A stretch of DNA of 64,000 bases from Perspicuibacillus lycopersici (GTDB taxonomy: Bacteria > Bacillota > Bacilli > Bacillales > Caldibacillaceae): positions 124,001 through 188,000 of the forward strand of contig NZ_JAOUSF010000003.1 of assembly GCF_025660475.1 (NCBI RefSeq), given 5' to 3'. Positions 27,390-36,541 of the stretch are shown here, piece by piece; position 1 is the first letter of the stretch, and each line of letters starts with the position of its first letter. The translations under genes were made by a program, and so were the position numbers. The notes beneath the pieces are model-generated. The model did no database searches. It was not told the DNA's origin and was given only the letters and a program-made list of their open reading frames with translations.

Positions 27390-28058
27390 TCACGTATCAG
27401 AAGAATCCATTGCTTGTTTGCTTTCAATTATTATTTCTTGAATTGCTTGACTCGCTAGCTTATCTGCTTCTTTATTTTCATTTCTGCTAATAGGTTCAAA
27501 TACTGGCAATAAATTTAATTGGCTTATTTTCGCCTCAATTCGATCCAGCCAACGGGTTAAATATTCTTCATAGCATGGCCATTCTCCTTTTAGCTGCATT
27601 AATAAGCCTTGGCTATCCCCTTTAATCATTATTTTTTTCCCGCGAATCTTTAAAGCCTCTATTTGTTCTAAACCATAAAACAGAGCAGCATATTCTGCTT
27701 CATTATTGGATTCCATCTGCTCTATTCGAGCATTTATACGATGCCTAATTTTTTCTTTTCCGAGACGATAATATAATACAATGCCGAGTCCTGCTTTTTG
27801 TGTTTCCTTTTGAAAGCTCCCATCAAAATAAAGAACCAACTCATCTGGTTCCTCCTCTATTTTCGCTAATAATTTCTTCACTTCTTTTTTTGTCCATGTA
27901 TTTCCTGTTTCATCTTCAGTTAAAATTGACTTAGCACGTCCGGTATTTTCAATATCCTCAAGAATTGCAAGGATTGCATCCTCACGAATCCAATCCGAAG
28001 TGAAGGATGTTGATAATTTATTTTTATAATGATATTCCCATATTATTCGAAATTTCAA
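27390..28058 (-). CDS. ypeP: RNase H-like protein YpeP
   Basis: A 222-residue protein. The N-terminal 70 residues hold a small alpha/beta region (IIWEYHYKNKLSTSF...). The RNase HI-like domain covers the rest: LYFDGSFQ (first Asp), SNNEAEYAALFYGL (Glu), IKGDSQGLLMQ (second Asp) and NKEADKLASQAI (last Asp). All four acidic positions are present, so nuclease activity on RNA-DNA hybrids is possible, although B. subtilis YpeP was reported not to be a classic RNase HI, as I recall. The TTG start at 28058 has AGGGTGA 9 nt upstream. It diverges from ypdQ. Confidence 0.85.
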   Translation of the reverse strand: MKFRIIWEYHYKNKLSTSFTSDWIREDAILAILEDIENTGRAKSILTEDETGNTWTKKEVKKLLAKIEEEPDELVLYFDGSFQKETQKAGLGIVLYYRLGKEKIRHRINARIEQMESNNEAEYAALFYGLEQIEALKIRGKKIMIKGDSQGLLMQLKGEWPCYEEYLTRWLDRIEAKISQLNLLPVFEPISRNENKEADKLASQAIQEIIIESKQAMDSSDT

Positions 28059-28241
28059 ACCTATGTTCACCCTTTATCTATTTGTTTACCCTTTTTAAAT
28101 GCGCATGTAAAGTCTTCTATACAATCCGATAACATCCTAACTATATAATTAACAATATTATTCATTTTATCCTATAATACATATATTAGAAATGTTATCT
28201 TAAATGTTTCATACGTTACCATTGATTGCGAGGTTATGTAG

Positions 28242-28628
28242 GTGATTGAAGTTTATATTGATGCCGCAAGTCAAGGAAATCCAGGGCTTAGTGGTGGAGG
28301 AATTTTCGTGAAAGGAGAAGGGAAAAATCTGGAATACTCCATACCATTAGGAATTATGAACAATCATTTAGCAGAATTTGCAACTCTTGTAAAAGCACTC
28401 GAAATCTGCAAAGATAACGGGTTTTCCGTCGTATCCTTTCGAAGTGATTCGCAAATCGTATGTGATTCCATTGAAAAGGGATTTGTCAAAAATCAAGAAT
28501 TTAAAGCTTATTTAGATAGTGCCCAAGACATTATTCGGTCATTAGATTTATTTTTTATTAAATGGATTCCAAGTAAAGAAAACAAACATGCAGATATTCT
28601 TGCTAGACAAGCAATTCATAATAATTAG
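28242..28628 (+). CDS. ypdQ: RNase HI-family protein YpdQ
   Basis: A 128-residue minimal RNase HI fold with YIDAASQGNPG (Asp), HLAEFATLVKAL (Glu), FRSDSQIV (Asp) and NKHADILARQA (Asp). It lacks the basic protrusion of E. coli RNase HI. The GTG start has GAGGT upstream. It is the second RNase H-like gene within 1 kb, head to head with ypeP across a 183-bp spacer. Whether it is active, or a partner in RNA-DNA hybrid sensing, cannot be told from sequence. Confidence 0.86.
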   Translation: MIEVYIDAASQGNPGLSGGGIFVKGEGKNLEYSIPLGIMNNHLAEFATLVKALEICKDNGFSVVSFRSDSQIVCDSIEKGFVKNQEFKAYLDSAQDIIRSLDLFFIKWIPSKENKHADILARQAIHNN

Positions 28629-28661
28629 TGAGCAACTAAGCATTTTTCGGAGGGAATTTTT

Positions 28662-29576
28662 TTGAACAAAACAAAACTAGCAGATATTATTTTACTACTT
28701 GTTGCATTTATTTGGGGAGCAACATTTGTAATTGTACAAAATGCGATATCCTTTTTACCCCCACACACTTTTAATTGTATTCGTTTTTTGTTTGCTACAT
28801 GTTTTTTAGCAAGCTGGCTACTACTATTTCATCGGGAGGAATTAAAACAATTTAATAAAAAGGTATTTTTCGCCGGGTTTATTTTAGGGCTTTGGCTGTT
28901 TATCGGATACGCCTTTCAAACTTTAGGACTTGTTTATACAACTTCATCTAAGGCAGGATTTATAACAGGATTAAGTGTAGTACTTGTTCCATTATTCACT
29001 TTTCTTATCTTTCAAATTAAGCCAAAGATACAAGCTGTACTTGGAGTAGTCCTGGCAACAGCGGGATTATATATGTTAACACTCTCTGGTAATAGTTCAT
29101 TAAACATAGGAGATTTATTCGTTCTCATATGTGCACTTGGTTTTGCTTTACATATTGTCTTTACCGGAAAATTTTCTAATCATTATCCAACATTATTGCT
29201 TACGGTACTACAAATTAGCTTTGTTACGCTTTTTTCGGGGATTAGTGCGTTTCTATTGGAAGACTGGGAAATAGTTTTCCATTCGTCCGTCGTATTACAA
29301 GGGGAAGTACTCATTGCATTGCTTATTACTAGTATATTTGCAACTGCTCTTGCATTTTTCGCCCAAACATATTTCCAACGATTTACAAGTGCTGTTCATA
29401 CGGCATTAATTTTTGCGATGGAGCCTGTATTTGCTGCAGTGACGGCATATATCGTGCTACAAGAATCATTATCAATGAAAGGATTCATAGGCTCGCTTCT
29501 AATTTTTAGCGGAATGATTTTAGCAGAGCTTCCTTCTATAAAAAGAAAACAAAAAACAGCTACCATTACGGAATAA
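28662..29576 (+). CDS. EamA/DMT-family permease
   Basis: A 304-residue integral membrane protein with about ten transmembrane helices and two EamA repeats. VAFIWGATFVIVQNAI opens the first, and FALHIVFTGKFSNHYPTLL begins the second. The final helix includes FAMEPVFAAVTAYIVLQE, the DMT signature. The substrate (amino acid, metabolite or drug) is unknown. The TTG start has GGAGGG 7 nt upstream. It lies 33 bp after ypdQ, possibly in the same transcript. Confidence 0.9.
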   Translation: MNKTKLADIILLLVAFIWGATFVIVQNAISFLPPHTFNCIRFLFATCFLASWLLLFHREELKQFNKKVFFAGFILGLWLFIGYAFQTLGLVYTTSSKAGFITGLSVVLVPLFTFLIFQIKPKIQAVLGVVLATAGLYMLTLSGNSSLNIGDLFVLICALGFALHIVFTGKFSNHYPTLLLTVLQISFVTLFSGISAFLLEDWEIVFHSSVVLQGEVLIALLITSIFATALAFFAQTYFQRFTSAVHTALIFAMEPVFAAVTAYIVLQESLSMKGFIGSLLIFSGMILAELPSIKRKQKTATITE

Positions 29577-29590
29577 TGGTGCTGTTAAAC

Positions 29591-29638
29591 AAGAGACACT
29601 GCAAAGAATTCAACATTTGTACTTGTGGTGTCTTTTTT
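29591..29638 (+). terminator. terminator after the EamA permease gene
   Basis: AGACAC and GTGTCT with partly paired flanks form a stem followed by TTTTTTAT. A smaller hairpin (ACCATTA/TAATGGT) overlaps the stop codon just before it. Confidence 0.65.
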
Positions 29639-29669
29639 ATAGACAAAAACAGAATGCTGGTAGCTATTA

Positions 29670-29951
29670 TTATAGCGACAGCTGTAGTGTATCTTCAACA
29701 AAACGAAATGCCTCTTCGCGATTGGTCACATTTTCTTTTTTCAACGCTTCTAATAATGAAATGTAAAAGCTACCATCAAATCTCTTCTGTGCTTTTAATG
29801 TAATTTCAATTGCAGCTATAGCTAGGCAATCTGGAGAATTAGTATATTGCATTCCAAAATAAATAAAACCTATGGCATCCTCTTCAAATGGAAAGCCCTT
29901 TCCTTGTAAATATTGAATATATTCTCCTACTGATTGTTCGATTTTTTTCAT
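29670..29951 (-). CDS. small conserved helical protein (DUF6123-like)
   Basis: A 93-residue protein with VGEYIQYLQGKGFPFEEDAIGFIYFGMQYTNS and a helical C-terminus, EAFRFVEDTLQLSL. I recall this as a DUF6123-type family of halotolerant Bacillaceae, but the family name is tentative. It has no signal peptide or Cys. The start at 29951 has AGGGTGG 6 nt upstream; an extra ten residues before it look artefactual. It converges with the EamA gene. Confidence 0.72.
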   Translation of the reverse strand: MKKIEQSVGEYIQYLQGKGFPFEEDAIGFIYFGMQYTNSPDCLAIAAIEITLKAQKRFDGSFYISLLEALKKENVTNREEAFRFVEDTLQLSL

Positions 29952-30182
29952 CTTGATCCACCCTTTTTCCCTATAGACCATTTAATCATATCATTGAAAT
30001 TTAGGATTTGACTATTAGAAAATTTATTTTTCGACATTTTTTTCATTTTCCTCTACACGAGGCTAAAAACAGCTACTAGCCTTTAACTTGAAGGTAAGGA
30101 AAAGTACTTTTCAATAAAAAAATGGAAAGGATAATTATTTTCAAAAAAACCGTCCACACTAAATGGTGGAGGTGATGGTCGG

Positions 30183-30314
30183 ATGACAAAGGGTGGTACT
30201 AGAGGAACAAAGGCTCCTGGCGTAAATCCACAAGGATACGGTCAAGATGGTACTTTAACAGAACAGCCAAAAAGTAAGCTTGAAAATGCCGCAAAAAAGA
30301 AGAATACAAAATAG
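30183..30314 (+). CDS. sspL: small acid-soluble spore protein L (SspL-like)
   Basis: A 43-residue basic protein, MTKGGTRGTKAPGVNPQGYG... ending LENAAKKKNTK. It follows the SspL pattern: a Gly/Lys head, V-PQG, and a Lys-Asn-Thr-Lys tail. In B. subtilis sspL is next to ypcP, as here, which is strong support. GGAGGTGATGG precedes the ATG. It should be made in the forespore; CACACTA (30155-30161) with a loosely matching -35 17 nt upstream is a weak candidate sigma-G site. Confidence 0.82.
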   Translation: MTKGGTRGTKAPGVNPQGYGQDGTLTEQPKSKLENAAKKKNTK

Positions 30315-30323
30315 TAAACAAAA

Positions 30324-30355
30324 AAACAGTGGAAGCAATTACGCCTCCACTGTTT
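30324..30355. terminator. bidirectional terminator between sspL and ypcP
   Basis: AAACAGTGGA and TCCACTGTTT, extended to AAACAGTGGAAGC/GCCTCCACTGTTT with one bulge, with A and T runs on either side, between converging genes. Confidence 0.85.
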
Positions 30356-30368
30356 CCATTAGCTATTA

Positions 30369-31274
30369 CTATCCGACATGCTCTTCTTCTAAGCTTTCAA
30401 TCATTGTCAAAATTCTTGACATACCTTTAATATTAATTTTCAGAAGCTGCTCATTACGATCATTTTCAAAAAGATTGAGCTTTGCATGCTCCAAAGAAAA
30501 TTGAAGTGGTACATCTAGCTTAATTTCCGCTAATGTTTTCGATAAAATTAAGGAATCTCGATCCTCCTCAATTTTTTTCCTTTGTGATGGTGTTAATAGA
30601 TGTAGAGATTCTAATATATTTTCTACTGATCCAAATTGTTGGATAAGCTTCTCAGCTGTTTTCGGACCGATACCACGTACACCAGGATAATGGTCACTAG
30701 TATCTCCTGTTAATCCTTTGACATCAATAAGCTGGCGAGGTTGATAGCCTTTTTCCTCCATAAAAATTGCTTTTGAAAATACTTGGTAGTTTCCGAATCC
30801 CTTTTTCAATAAAGCAACGGATATCCCATCATCGATTACTTGAAGAATATCTTGGTCACCGGTCAATATGAGGACATCAGCCTCTGTTTTACATTTCGTT
30901 GCAATCGTGCCGAGACAATCATCCGCCTCAAAACCAACTACACCGATATTTGGAATTGAAAAAGCAGCAGCCGCTTCTTTCGCTAAATCAAATTGCGGGA
31001 TCATTTCATCTGGTGCAGCCGTACGATTCCCTTTATAGTCATCATATAATTCATTACGAAATGTTTTACTCCCCATATCCCAGCATACTGCTAAATGTGT
31101 TGGCCGAAAATGGTTAACTGCTGTAAACATATGCTTTAAAAATCCGTTTACAGCATTTGTCGGGATACCTTGATCATTATACATAAATTGGCCAGTTGCA
31201 CTTGTTGCATAAAATGCTCGAAATAGCAGTGCCATACCATCTACAAGTAATAATTTTGGTTGATTTGCCGTCAA
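30369..31274 (-). CDS. ypcP: 5'-3' exonuclease / flap endonuclease YpcP
   Basis: A 301-residue FEN-family nuclease equivalent to the N-terminal domain of DNA polymerase I. The acidic metal sites are in LLLVDGMALLFRAFY, CWDMGSKTFRNELYDDYKGNR, GFEADDCLGTIA and LTGDQDILQVI. The helix-hairpin-helix GLTGDTSDHYPGVRGIGPKTAEKLI binds DNA. It removes RNA primers and flaps at Okazaki junctions. The TTG start has GGGGTG upstream. It lies 47 bp downstream of the rhodanese gene. Confidence 0.93.
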   Translation of the reverse strand: MTANQPKLLLVDGMALLFRAFYATSATGQFMYNDQGIPTNAVNGFLKHMFTAVNHFRPTHLAVCWDMGSKTFRNELYDDYKGNRTAAPDEMIPQFDLAKEAAAAFSIPNIGVVGFEADDCLGTIATKCKTEADVLILTGDQDILQVIDDGISVALLKKGFGNYQVFSKAIFMEEKGYQPRQLIDVKGLTGDTSDHYPGVRGIGPKTAEKLIQQFGSVENILESLHLLTPSQRKKIEEDRDSLILSKTLAEIKLDVPLQFSLEHAKLNLFENDRNEQLLKINIKGMSRILTMIESLEEEHVG

Positions 31275-31321
31275 TGATTACACCCCAATTAATATATTTA
31301 TTGTTACAAAATGTGCATAAA

Positions 31322-32164
31322 TTAATTGTTATCTCCAATGGCAATTGGATTTTCTTCATACGAAATCCAATCACTAAAGCTTCCAACATACAGCTTAACA
31401 TTTTCATAGCCGATATTTTTTAATAATAACACATTTGGAGCTGCAGTAACACCTGACCCACAGTAAACAATTATTTCCTTTTCTTTGGAAATTTCTTGAA
31501 ATCTATTGACTTGAAGCTCATCTGCTAAAAAGGAGCCATTCTTTACTCCGTCTGTCCACACCTTATTAATTGCTCCAGGTATGTGACCTGCTTTTTTATC
31601 AATCGGTTCTGTTTCTCCTAAATAGCGACTTCTTTCTCTAGAATCGATAATGATTGCTTCCTTTTCACTTGCAATCATTTGCTTAACATATTCTACATCT
31701 GCTATTAAATCCGATTGTAAATGGAGCACATAATTGGCAGTAGGAAAGCTTGGTACCACATTAGTAACAGGAAAATTAGCTGCAATACAGCTAGAAAATC
31801 CACCATTAATTACATAGACCTCCTGATGACCGATATATTTCATCAACCACCAAAATCTTGCCGCAAAGGGAGAAGCCCCTTGATCATACGCTATAATAAT
31901 TGTTTGATTGCTTATCCCATTAGCGGCTAGCTTCTTTTGGAATTTGTGAACATCTGGAAGTGGATGTCTTCCACCATGCTTACCAACAGGTCCGGATAGA
32001 TCCTTTTCTAAATCAAAATATACTGCATTTTCTATGTGCTTCTCCTGATACTGACGACTGCCCCACATTGGATCAGCAAGTGAAAAACGACAATCGACAA
32101 AACGGACTTGTTTTTCTCCATGTAAAATTTTCCACACGTCTGTAGCCTCTAATAGCGTTTGCAT
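31322..32164 (-). CDS. tandem-rhodanese sulfurtransferase (SseA type)
   Basis: A 280-residue protein with two rhodanese domains. The first (residues 1-135, with ENAVYFDLEKDLSGPVGKHGGRHPLPD, a known linker-type block) is inactive. The second has the catalytic Cys in VYCGSGVTAAPNVL. The CGSGVT loop is closer to 3-mercaptopyruvate sulfurtransferases than to thiosulfate:cyanide rhodaneses. It lies 15 bp after dynA on the same strand and 47 bp before ypcP. GAGGGA precedes the ATG. Confidence 0.9.
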   Translation of the reverse strand: MQTLLEATDVWKILHGEKQVRFVDCRFSLADPMWGSRQYQEKHIENAVYFDLEKDLSGPVGKHGGRHPLPDVHKFQKKLAANGISNQTIIIAYDQGASPFAARFWWLMKYIGHQEVYVINGGFSSCIAANFPVTNVVPSFPTANYVLHLQSDLIADVEYVKQMIASEKEAIIIDSRERSRYLGETEPIDKKAGHIPGAINKVWTDGVKNGSFLADELQVNRFQEISKEKEIIVYCGSGVTAAPNVLLLKNIGYENVKLYVGSFSDWISYEENPIAIGDNN

Positions 32165-32179
32165 AATATTCCCTCTTTC

Positions 32180-35100
32180 CTACTTTGACTCATGTAATGC
32201 AAAAAGTATTTCATATTTTTGTTGCAATGCTTCCACATCTATCCCCTGCTCAAGAACTGTTTGCCATCCTGCATATTGTGTTTCCAAATCCGTCAGGAAA
32301 GCTATTTGTATTTGCTGTAAGAGACGTTTTAGATCTTTTTCATAATTTGCTAGTATTCTAGCAGATTCGTCCTGTAAATAAATCCCAATCGGTTCGGCAA
32401 TATCTTGCTCCATCTGTTCTTGCATCATTCGTTTTTCATTTTTTTCGAAAAATGCTTTCGGATTTTTAAAGGTTGCCAATGCTTTTTTAAAATAATCCGT
32501 TGGCAAATGTTTTAACGTATTTTCAAATATAAGCGGAGAAAATCCACTTACTTCTATATTAGAAAACGTTAAACGATGATTAACTGATTTCATTTTTGCA
32601 ACGATATTTTCGCTCCATTGTTGCAATAAGTTGCTTATAAAATTCTCGATTCGAAAGGACGTCGCCCGCATTTCTTGGGTTAAGTCAAAGCCTACAGTGG
32701 TAACAAACTCTTTGCAGGCATCATAAAGAGCAGCCTTTGCTTCACTATTACTTCCTTTAATAATTGAAGGATTAAAGCATTCTTTAAAAAAAGCCGGAAA
32801 ACGGTAAGAGACACGTTGCTTAATATAATAAATTAATTCTTGGATTTCCTGATTTAACTTATCTAATAATAATGCATCCGAGCTAGTTTTTAGCAATTGC
32901 GATAGCTGTTTCTGTTCTTGGAATAGCCGTTCTTTTGTCTTTTCTCTTTCTGACGAATCTGCATTGGCTGTCGCAAGTAATGCTTCCACCCGTTCGAGAA
33001 TCCGGGTATATTCTAATTCACCATCTTTTCTTGCAATTGCCCGTAAATCGTTGCTCACAAAGTGATAGAAGGATTGTTCAAATTTAGGAAATCCCGATTG
33101 AAGATCCTCTTTTGTTCGCTTTTCTTGTAATCCATTCAAGCTAGATACCGGATAAAGCTGTGGGTTCCTAATGCCGTATTGTGTCAATTGATTTTCAACA
33201 TAGGAGAGAACCTCTTCTTTATCTGCTTCCGAATTTGCTAAATCGGTTGCATTAACAATAAAGAACATTTTATCTAAGCTAAACTGATCCTTTACTCGAC
33301 CTAATTGAATCAAAAACTCCCGATCTGCCTTAGAAAAAGCATGGTTATAGTATGTGACAAAAATTATCGCATCCGCATTTTTAATAAACTCAAAGGCAAC
33401 ATCGGTATGTCTTGCATTAATCGAATCTGCTCCGGGAGTATCCACAAGTGTAATACCCTTTGTCATTAATGGCGACTCTATATAAAAATCAATCCATTCT
33501 ACAAAACACGATTTATCTTCTTCTGCTACGAACTGCTGAAATGTTTGTTTATCGATGGAAATAAGCTTACCTAGTTTATCGTGAAATTGTTCATATCCTT
33601 TCACAAACGCTTCTAAAAATGTTTGGTGGGCATGCTCCTTCTCTCGATGCTCTTTTCTATTTTCTTTTATTTTTAATACAAGTTTTACTGCATCAGCTAG
33701 ATCATTTGCCTTGCATTGGAAATTTTCAAATGCTTCATTAACATCCGCTAATAATTGATCCATATTTTTTAGTTTAACAATCCCTGTTTCATTCGGGTGT
33801 ATCGATGTTGCAGGAAGTATTCGATTGATGGCTGCAGTTGTTGGATTCGGTGATACAGGTAGAATCTTCTCTCCAATTAGTGCATTGGCAAACGAAGATT
33901 TACCTGCACTAAATGCTCCGAATAATGCAACGGTAAACTGTTGATTTTTCAGACGATTTGCCTTTTCTATTAATCCTTGTGCAAGATTTTTTAATGTTGG
34001 AATCGTACGAACAATTTCTGCTGCCTTTTCCAATTTCTTAACTGTCTTCTCATGCAGATTATTCTCTTGTTCCAATACATTTATTTCAAGAGTATCCGCT
34101 AGTTTCTCTACCTTTTTCGTAGGCTGTTCTTTTTGCTCTTCCTGCATTGCCTTTACGAGGATTTCTTCCCCTTCCGTAAATTCAAGCATCGATTGGATAC
34201 GATGATAAATCGAATCATCCATCACTTCCTCCGTAGTGTAAAAGATAGCCTGCATCTTCTTGGAAGCTTCTTGTACGTCATTCTCTAGCATGTTTAATTG
34301 CTCTATCAATTCTAAATATTCATTCATTTCTGCTTGTTGCATTTGAAGTTTAGTTATTTTATCATGAACGAATGTTTCCAACCAATCAATTACCAATATA
34401 AAATGTTCATCCACTACTTTTCTAGCATTCTTCTTAATTACTTCTGCTAAATCATTCGAATAATTTAAAACAGATTCTCCTGTAACAAGTGCCCCCTGCT
34501 TAATAGTGGAATAAAGTTGATTTGGTGTAACCTCAATAAAAATGTGCTGAAGCTTTCCTTCAAGTGCTTGGTCCTGTATTTGATACTTTTTTATTAATTT
34601 CATGAATAATTCTTTTATGTGCCAAGTAATTTGTGTATCGGTGCTTTCTTGTAATTTATCAAGTAATAGCTGCAGACGTTCTTGTTTTATTTCCTCTGTT
34701 TTTTTCTTCGCCATAAAGAAGCCTACTTTAAAGTCCTTTTGATTGGATTCTAAAAATCCCTTTGCCAATTCACGGGTATCCGCTGGCATTAAATAGGCAT
34801 TGCGAAGAATATTAGCTACCTCTGTTGTTAAATACGCTCTAGCATTTTCTACAAGTGATTCGAAATACTGTTTTTCGTTTTGCAAACGCATGTACTTTTC
34901 CTGTAATTCCTGGCGCTCATCAGATGATAATCCATGAAGTTTTTCCTCGATTTCTGTTCGTTTTTCCTCTTGTTCCTGAGCAAGAAACTGCAAATGCTCA
35001 TCAATCAATAATTGAATGGAACCATCGATATTTCCTTCGTCCGTTTCAGCAAATAAACGCTTCAATGTAGTTTTTAAATCGGTCAATTGATTATGTGGAT

Positions 35101-35845
35101 GCTCTCTATCCTTTAAGCTTGTATAAAATATGTGTTCTGGATGAACTCCCCATAATGCAAAGGATTCGATTACGGATTGTTGATATTTTTCCATTGGTAT
35201 TTCATTTTCTTGATGTTTATCAATCATATTAATAACTAAATATAGTGGCATATTGTATGCAATCATTTCTTTTGCAAATAAAAAATTATGCTCCGCTTGG
35301 ACGTGATTGTAGTCCATGACATATATGCAAGCATCTGCCAAATGTAAGGCTGATTCCGTTGCTATCCGATGCGCGTCATCTGTTGAATCAATGCCCGGTG
35401 TATCTAAAATAATTGCACCTTGCGGAAAATCTATTATCGGGAGTTCTAATTCGATATTGGAAATTATTTCTCCATCTTTACAATATCTTTTAATATCCTC
35501 TAATTGAAATGGAGCCTCATACTTGTATATTGTTCCATCATGGAAATATACTTTAGCGAAATGGTTTTCACTAGATTTTATTTTTACAATATTAGCGCTC
35601 GTAGGAATCGGGCTACTTGGAAGTACCTCCATCCCAATAAGTTGATTAATCATACTTGATTTCCCTGCAGAAAAATGGCCACAAAAAGCAAGCATTTTTT
35701 CCTGTTTTACCACTTTTCGTATTAAATCCATCACTTTTTCTGCACGGATATGATCCCCATTTTCCAAAAATAACTGATGAAAATCGTGAAGCTGCTTTAG
35801 TATTTTCCCGTTTTGCTTTACTAATGACATGAAAGTTGCTCCCAT
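32180..35845 (-). CDS. dynA: DynA, fused double dynamin-like GTPase
   Basis: A 1221-residue protein with two bacterial dynamin modules in tandem. P-loop 1 is GHFSAGKSS near residue 56, followed by LDTPGIDSTDD. P-loop 2 is GAFSAGKSS near residue 640, followed by VDTPGADSINA. Long coiled-coil stalks follow each GTPase domain. The size is near the 1193 residues of B. subtilis DynA (YpbR), which tethers and fuses membranes and protects against pore formation and phage lysis. AGGGGT precedes the ATG at 35845; a second ATG five codons later is also plausible. bpsBA lie upstream, as in B. subtilis. Confidence 0.94.
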   Translation of the reverse strand: MGATFMSLVKQNGKILKQLHDFHQLFLENGDHIRAEKVMDLIRKVVKQEKMLAFCGHFSAGKSSMINQLIGMEVLPSSPIPTSANIVKIKSSENHFAKVYFHDGTIYKYEAPFQLEDIKRYCKDGEIISNIELELPIIDFPQGAIILDTPGIDSTDDAHRIATESALHLADACIYVMDYNHVQAEHNFLFAKEMIAYNMPLYLVINMIDKHQENEIPMEKYQQSVIESFALWGVHPEHIFYTSLKDREHPHNQLTDLKTTLKRLFAETDEGNIDGSIQLLIDEHLQFLAQEQEEKRTEIEEKLHGLSSDERQELQEKYMRLQNEKQYFESLVENARAYLTTEVANILRNAYLMPADTRELAKGFLESNQKDFKVGFFMAKKKTEEIKQERLQLLLDKLQESTDTQITWHIKELFMKLIKKYQIQDQALEGKLQHIFIEVTPNQLYSTIKQGALVTGESVLNYSNDLAEVIKKNARKVVDEHFILVIDWLETFVHDKITKLQMQQAEMNEYLELIEQLNMLENDVQEASKKMQAIFYTTEEVMDDSIYHRIQSMLEFTEGEEILVKAMQEEQKEQPTKKVEKLADTLEINVLEQENNLHEKTVKKLEKAAEIVRTIPTLKNLAQGLIEKANRLKNQQFTVALFGAFSAGKSSFANALIGEKILPVSPNPTTAAINRILPATSIHPNETGIVKLKNMDQLLADVNEAFENFQCKANDLADAVKLVLKIKENRKEHREKEHAHQTFLEAFVKGYEQFHDKLGKLISIDKQTFQQFVAEEDKSCFVEWIDFYIESPLMTKGITLVDTPGADSINARHTDVAFEFIKNADAIIFVTYYNHAFSKADREFLIQLGRVKDQFSLDKMFFIVNATDLANSEADKEEVLSYVENQLTQYGIRNPQLYPVSSLNGLQEKRTKEDLQSGFPKFEQSFYHFVSNDLRAIARKDGELEYTRILERVEALLATANADSSEREKTKERLFQEQKQLSQLLKTSSDALLLDKLNQEIQELIYYIKQRVSYRFPAFFKECFNPSIIKGSNSEAKAALYDACKEFVTTVGFDLTQEMRATSFRIENFISNLLQQWSENIVAKMKSVNHRLTFSNIEVSGFSPLIFENTLKHLPTDYFKKALATFKNPKAFFEKNEKRMMQEQMEQDIAEPIGIYLQDESARILANYEKDLKRLLQQIQIAFLTDLETQYAGWQTVLEQGIDVEALQQKYEILFALHESK

Positions 35846-35989
35846 TTGCCTACCCCTTTAGTTTCACTTTGTTCGTTTTTAACTATTGTAAATGGTTATT
35901 TGTAAATTTCCCACTACTGTATTAGTGTAATACAAAATTTTCAGTAAACCAACCATTCATTTTACTCATGAAAGAGGATAAGAAATTTC

Positions 35990-36541
35990 TTATTTGCGAA
36001 AAAAACGAGGGTAGTCGGCAAATACGCGATTATACTCCTCCCATGAATGAAGTGCTTTTTCTTCTGTTTGGATACGAATCATCATAAGTACGGCATTATA
36101 AACAGTAAACAGAATCGCAGTAGTGGTTGCTTGAAACAATAATGGAATGATGACAAACTCTACGGCAACAATAAGATAATTTGGATGTTTAATAAAACGG
36201 TATGGTCCTTTTGTTTGCGGAGTACCGTTTGGTAAAATAAAAATCCGTGTATTCCAATATTTCCCTAAGCTTGTAATCACCCATACTCTGCCAATTTGCA
36301 ATAATAAAAAGACTGGGAATAATACATACCAATATGGCGATATTACGCCACCTAAATTTGTTACCTCCCCGAAATAAGCAACAAAAAACAAAATATGCAT
36401 CATGACGATTAAATAATAATGGTCTCTTCCAAACTCGATAGCTCCCTGCTTTCTTAACCAAATTTCATTCTGTTTCGCAATAATAAGTTCAATGATCCGT
36501 TGACAAATTAGAAAAATAAGCAGTATATAAAACAATGTCAT
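35990..36541 (-). CDS. bpsB: isoprenylcysteine carboxyl methyltransferase-family alkylpyrone methylase (BpsB)
   Basis: A 183-residue membrane enzyme with four to five hydrophobic helices. It has the ICMT motif RFIKHPNYLIVAVEF and a C-terminal EEKAL SAM-binding signature. In B. subtilis the equivalent YpbQ/BpsB O-methylates the alkylpyrones made by BpsA. It overlaps bpsA by 4 nt (ATGA), which ties the two steps together. The product lipid's role in the cell is unclear. Confidence 0.9.
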   Translation of the reverse strand: MTLFYILLIFLICQRIIELIIAKQNEIWLRKQGAIEFGRDHYYLIVMMHILFFVAYFGEVTNLGGVISPYWYVLFPVFLLLQIGRVWVITSLGKYWNTRIFILPNGTPQTKGPYRFIKHPNYLIVAVEFVIIPLLFQATTTAILFTVYNAVLMMIRIQTEEKALHSWEEYNRVFADYPRFFRK

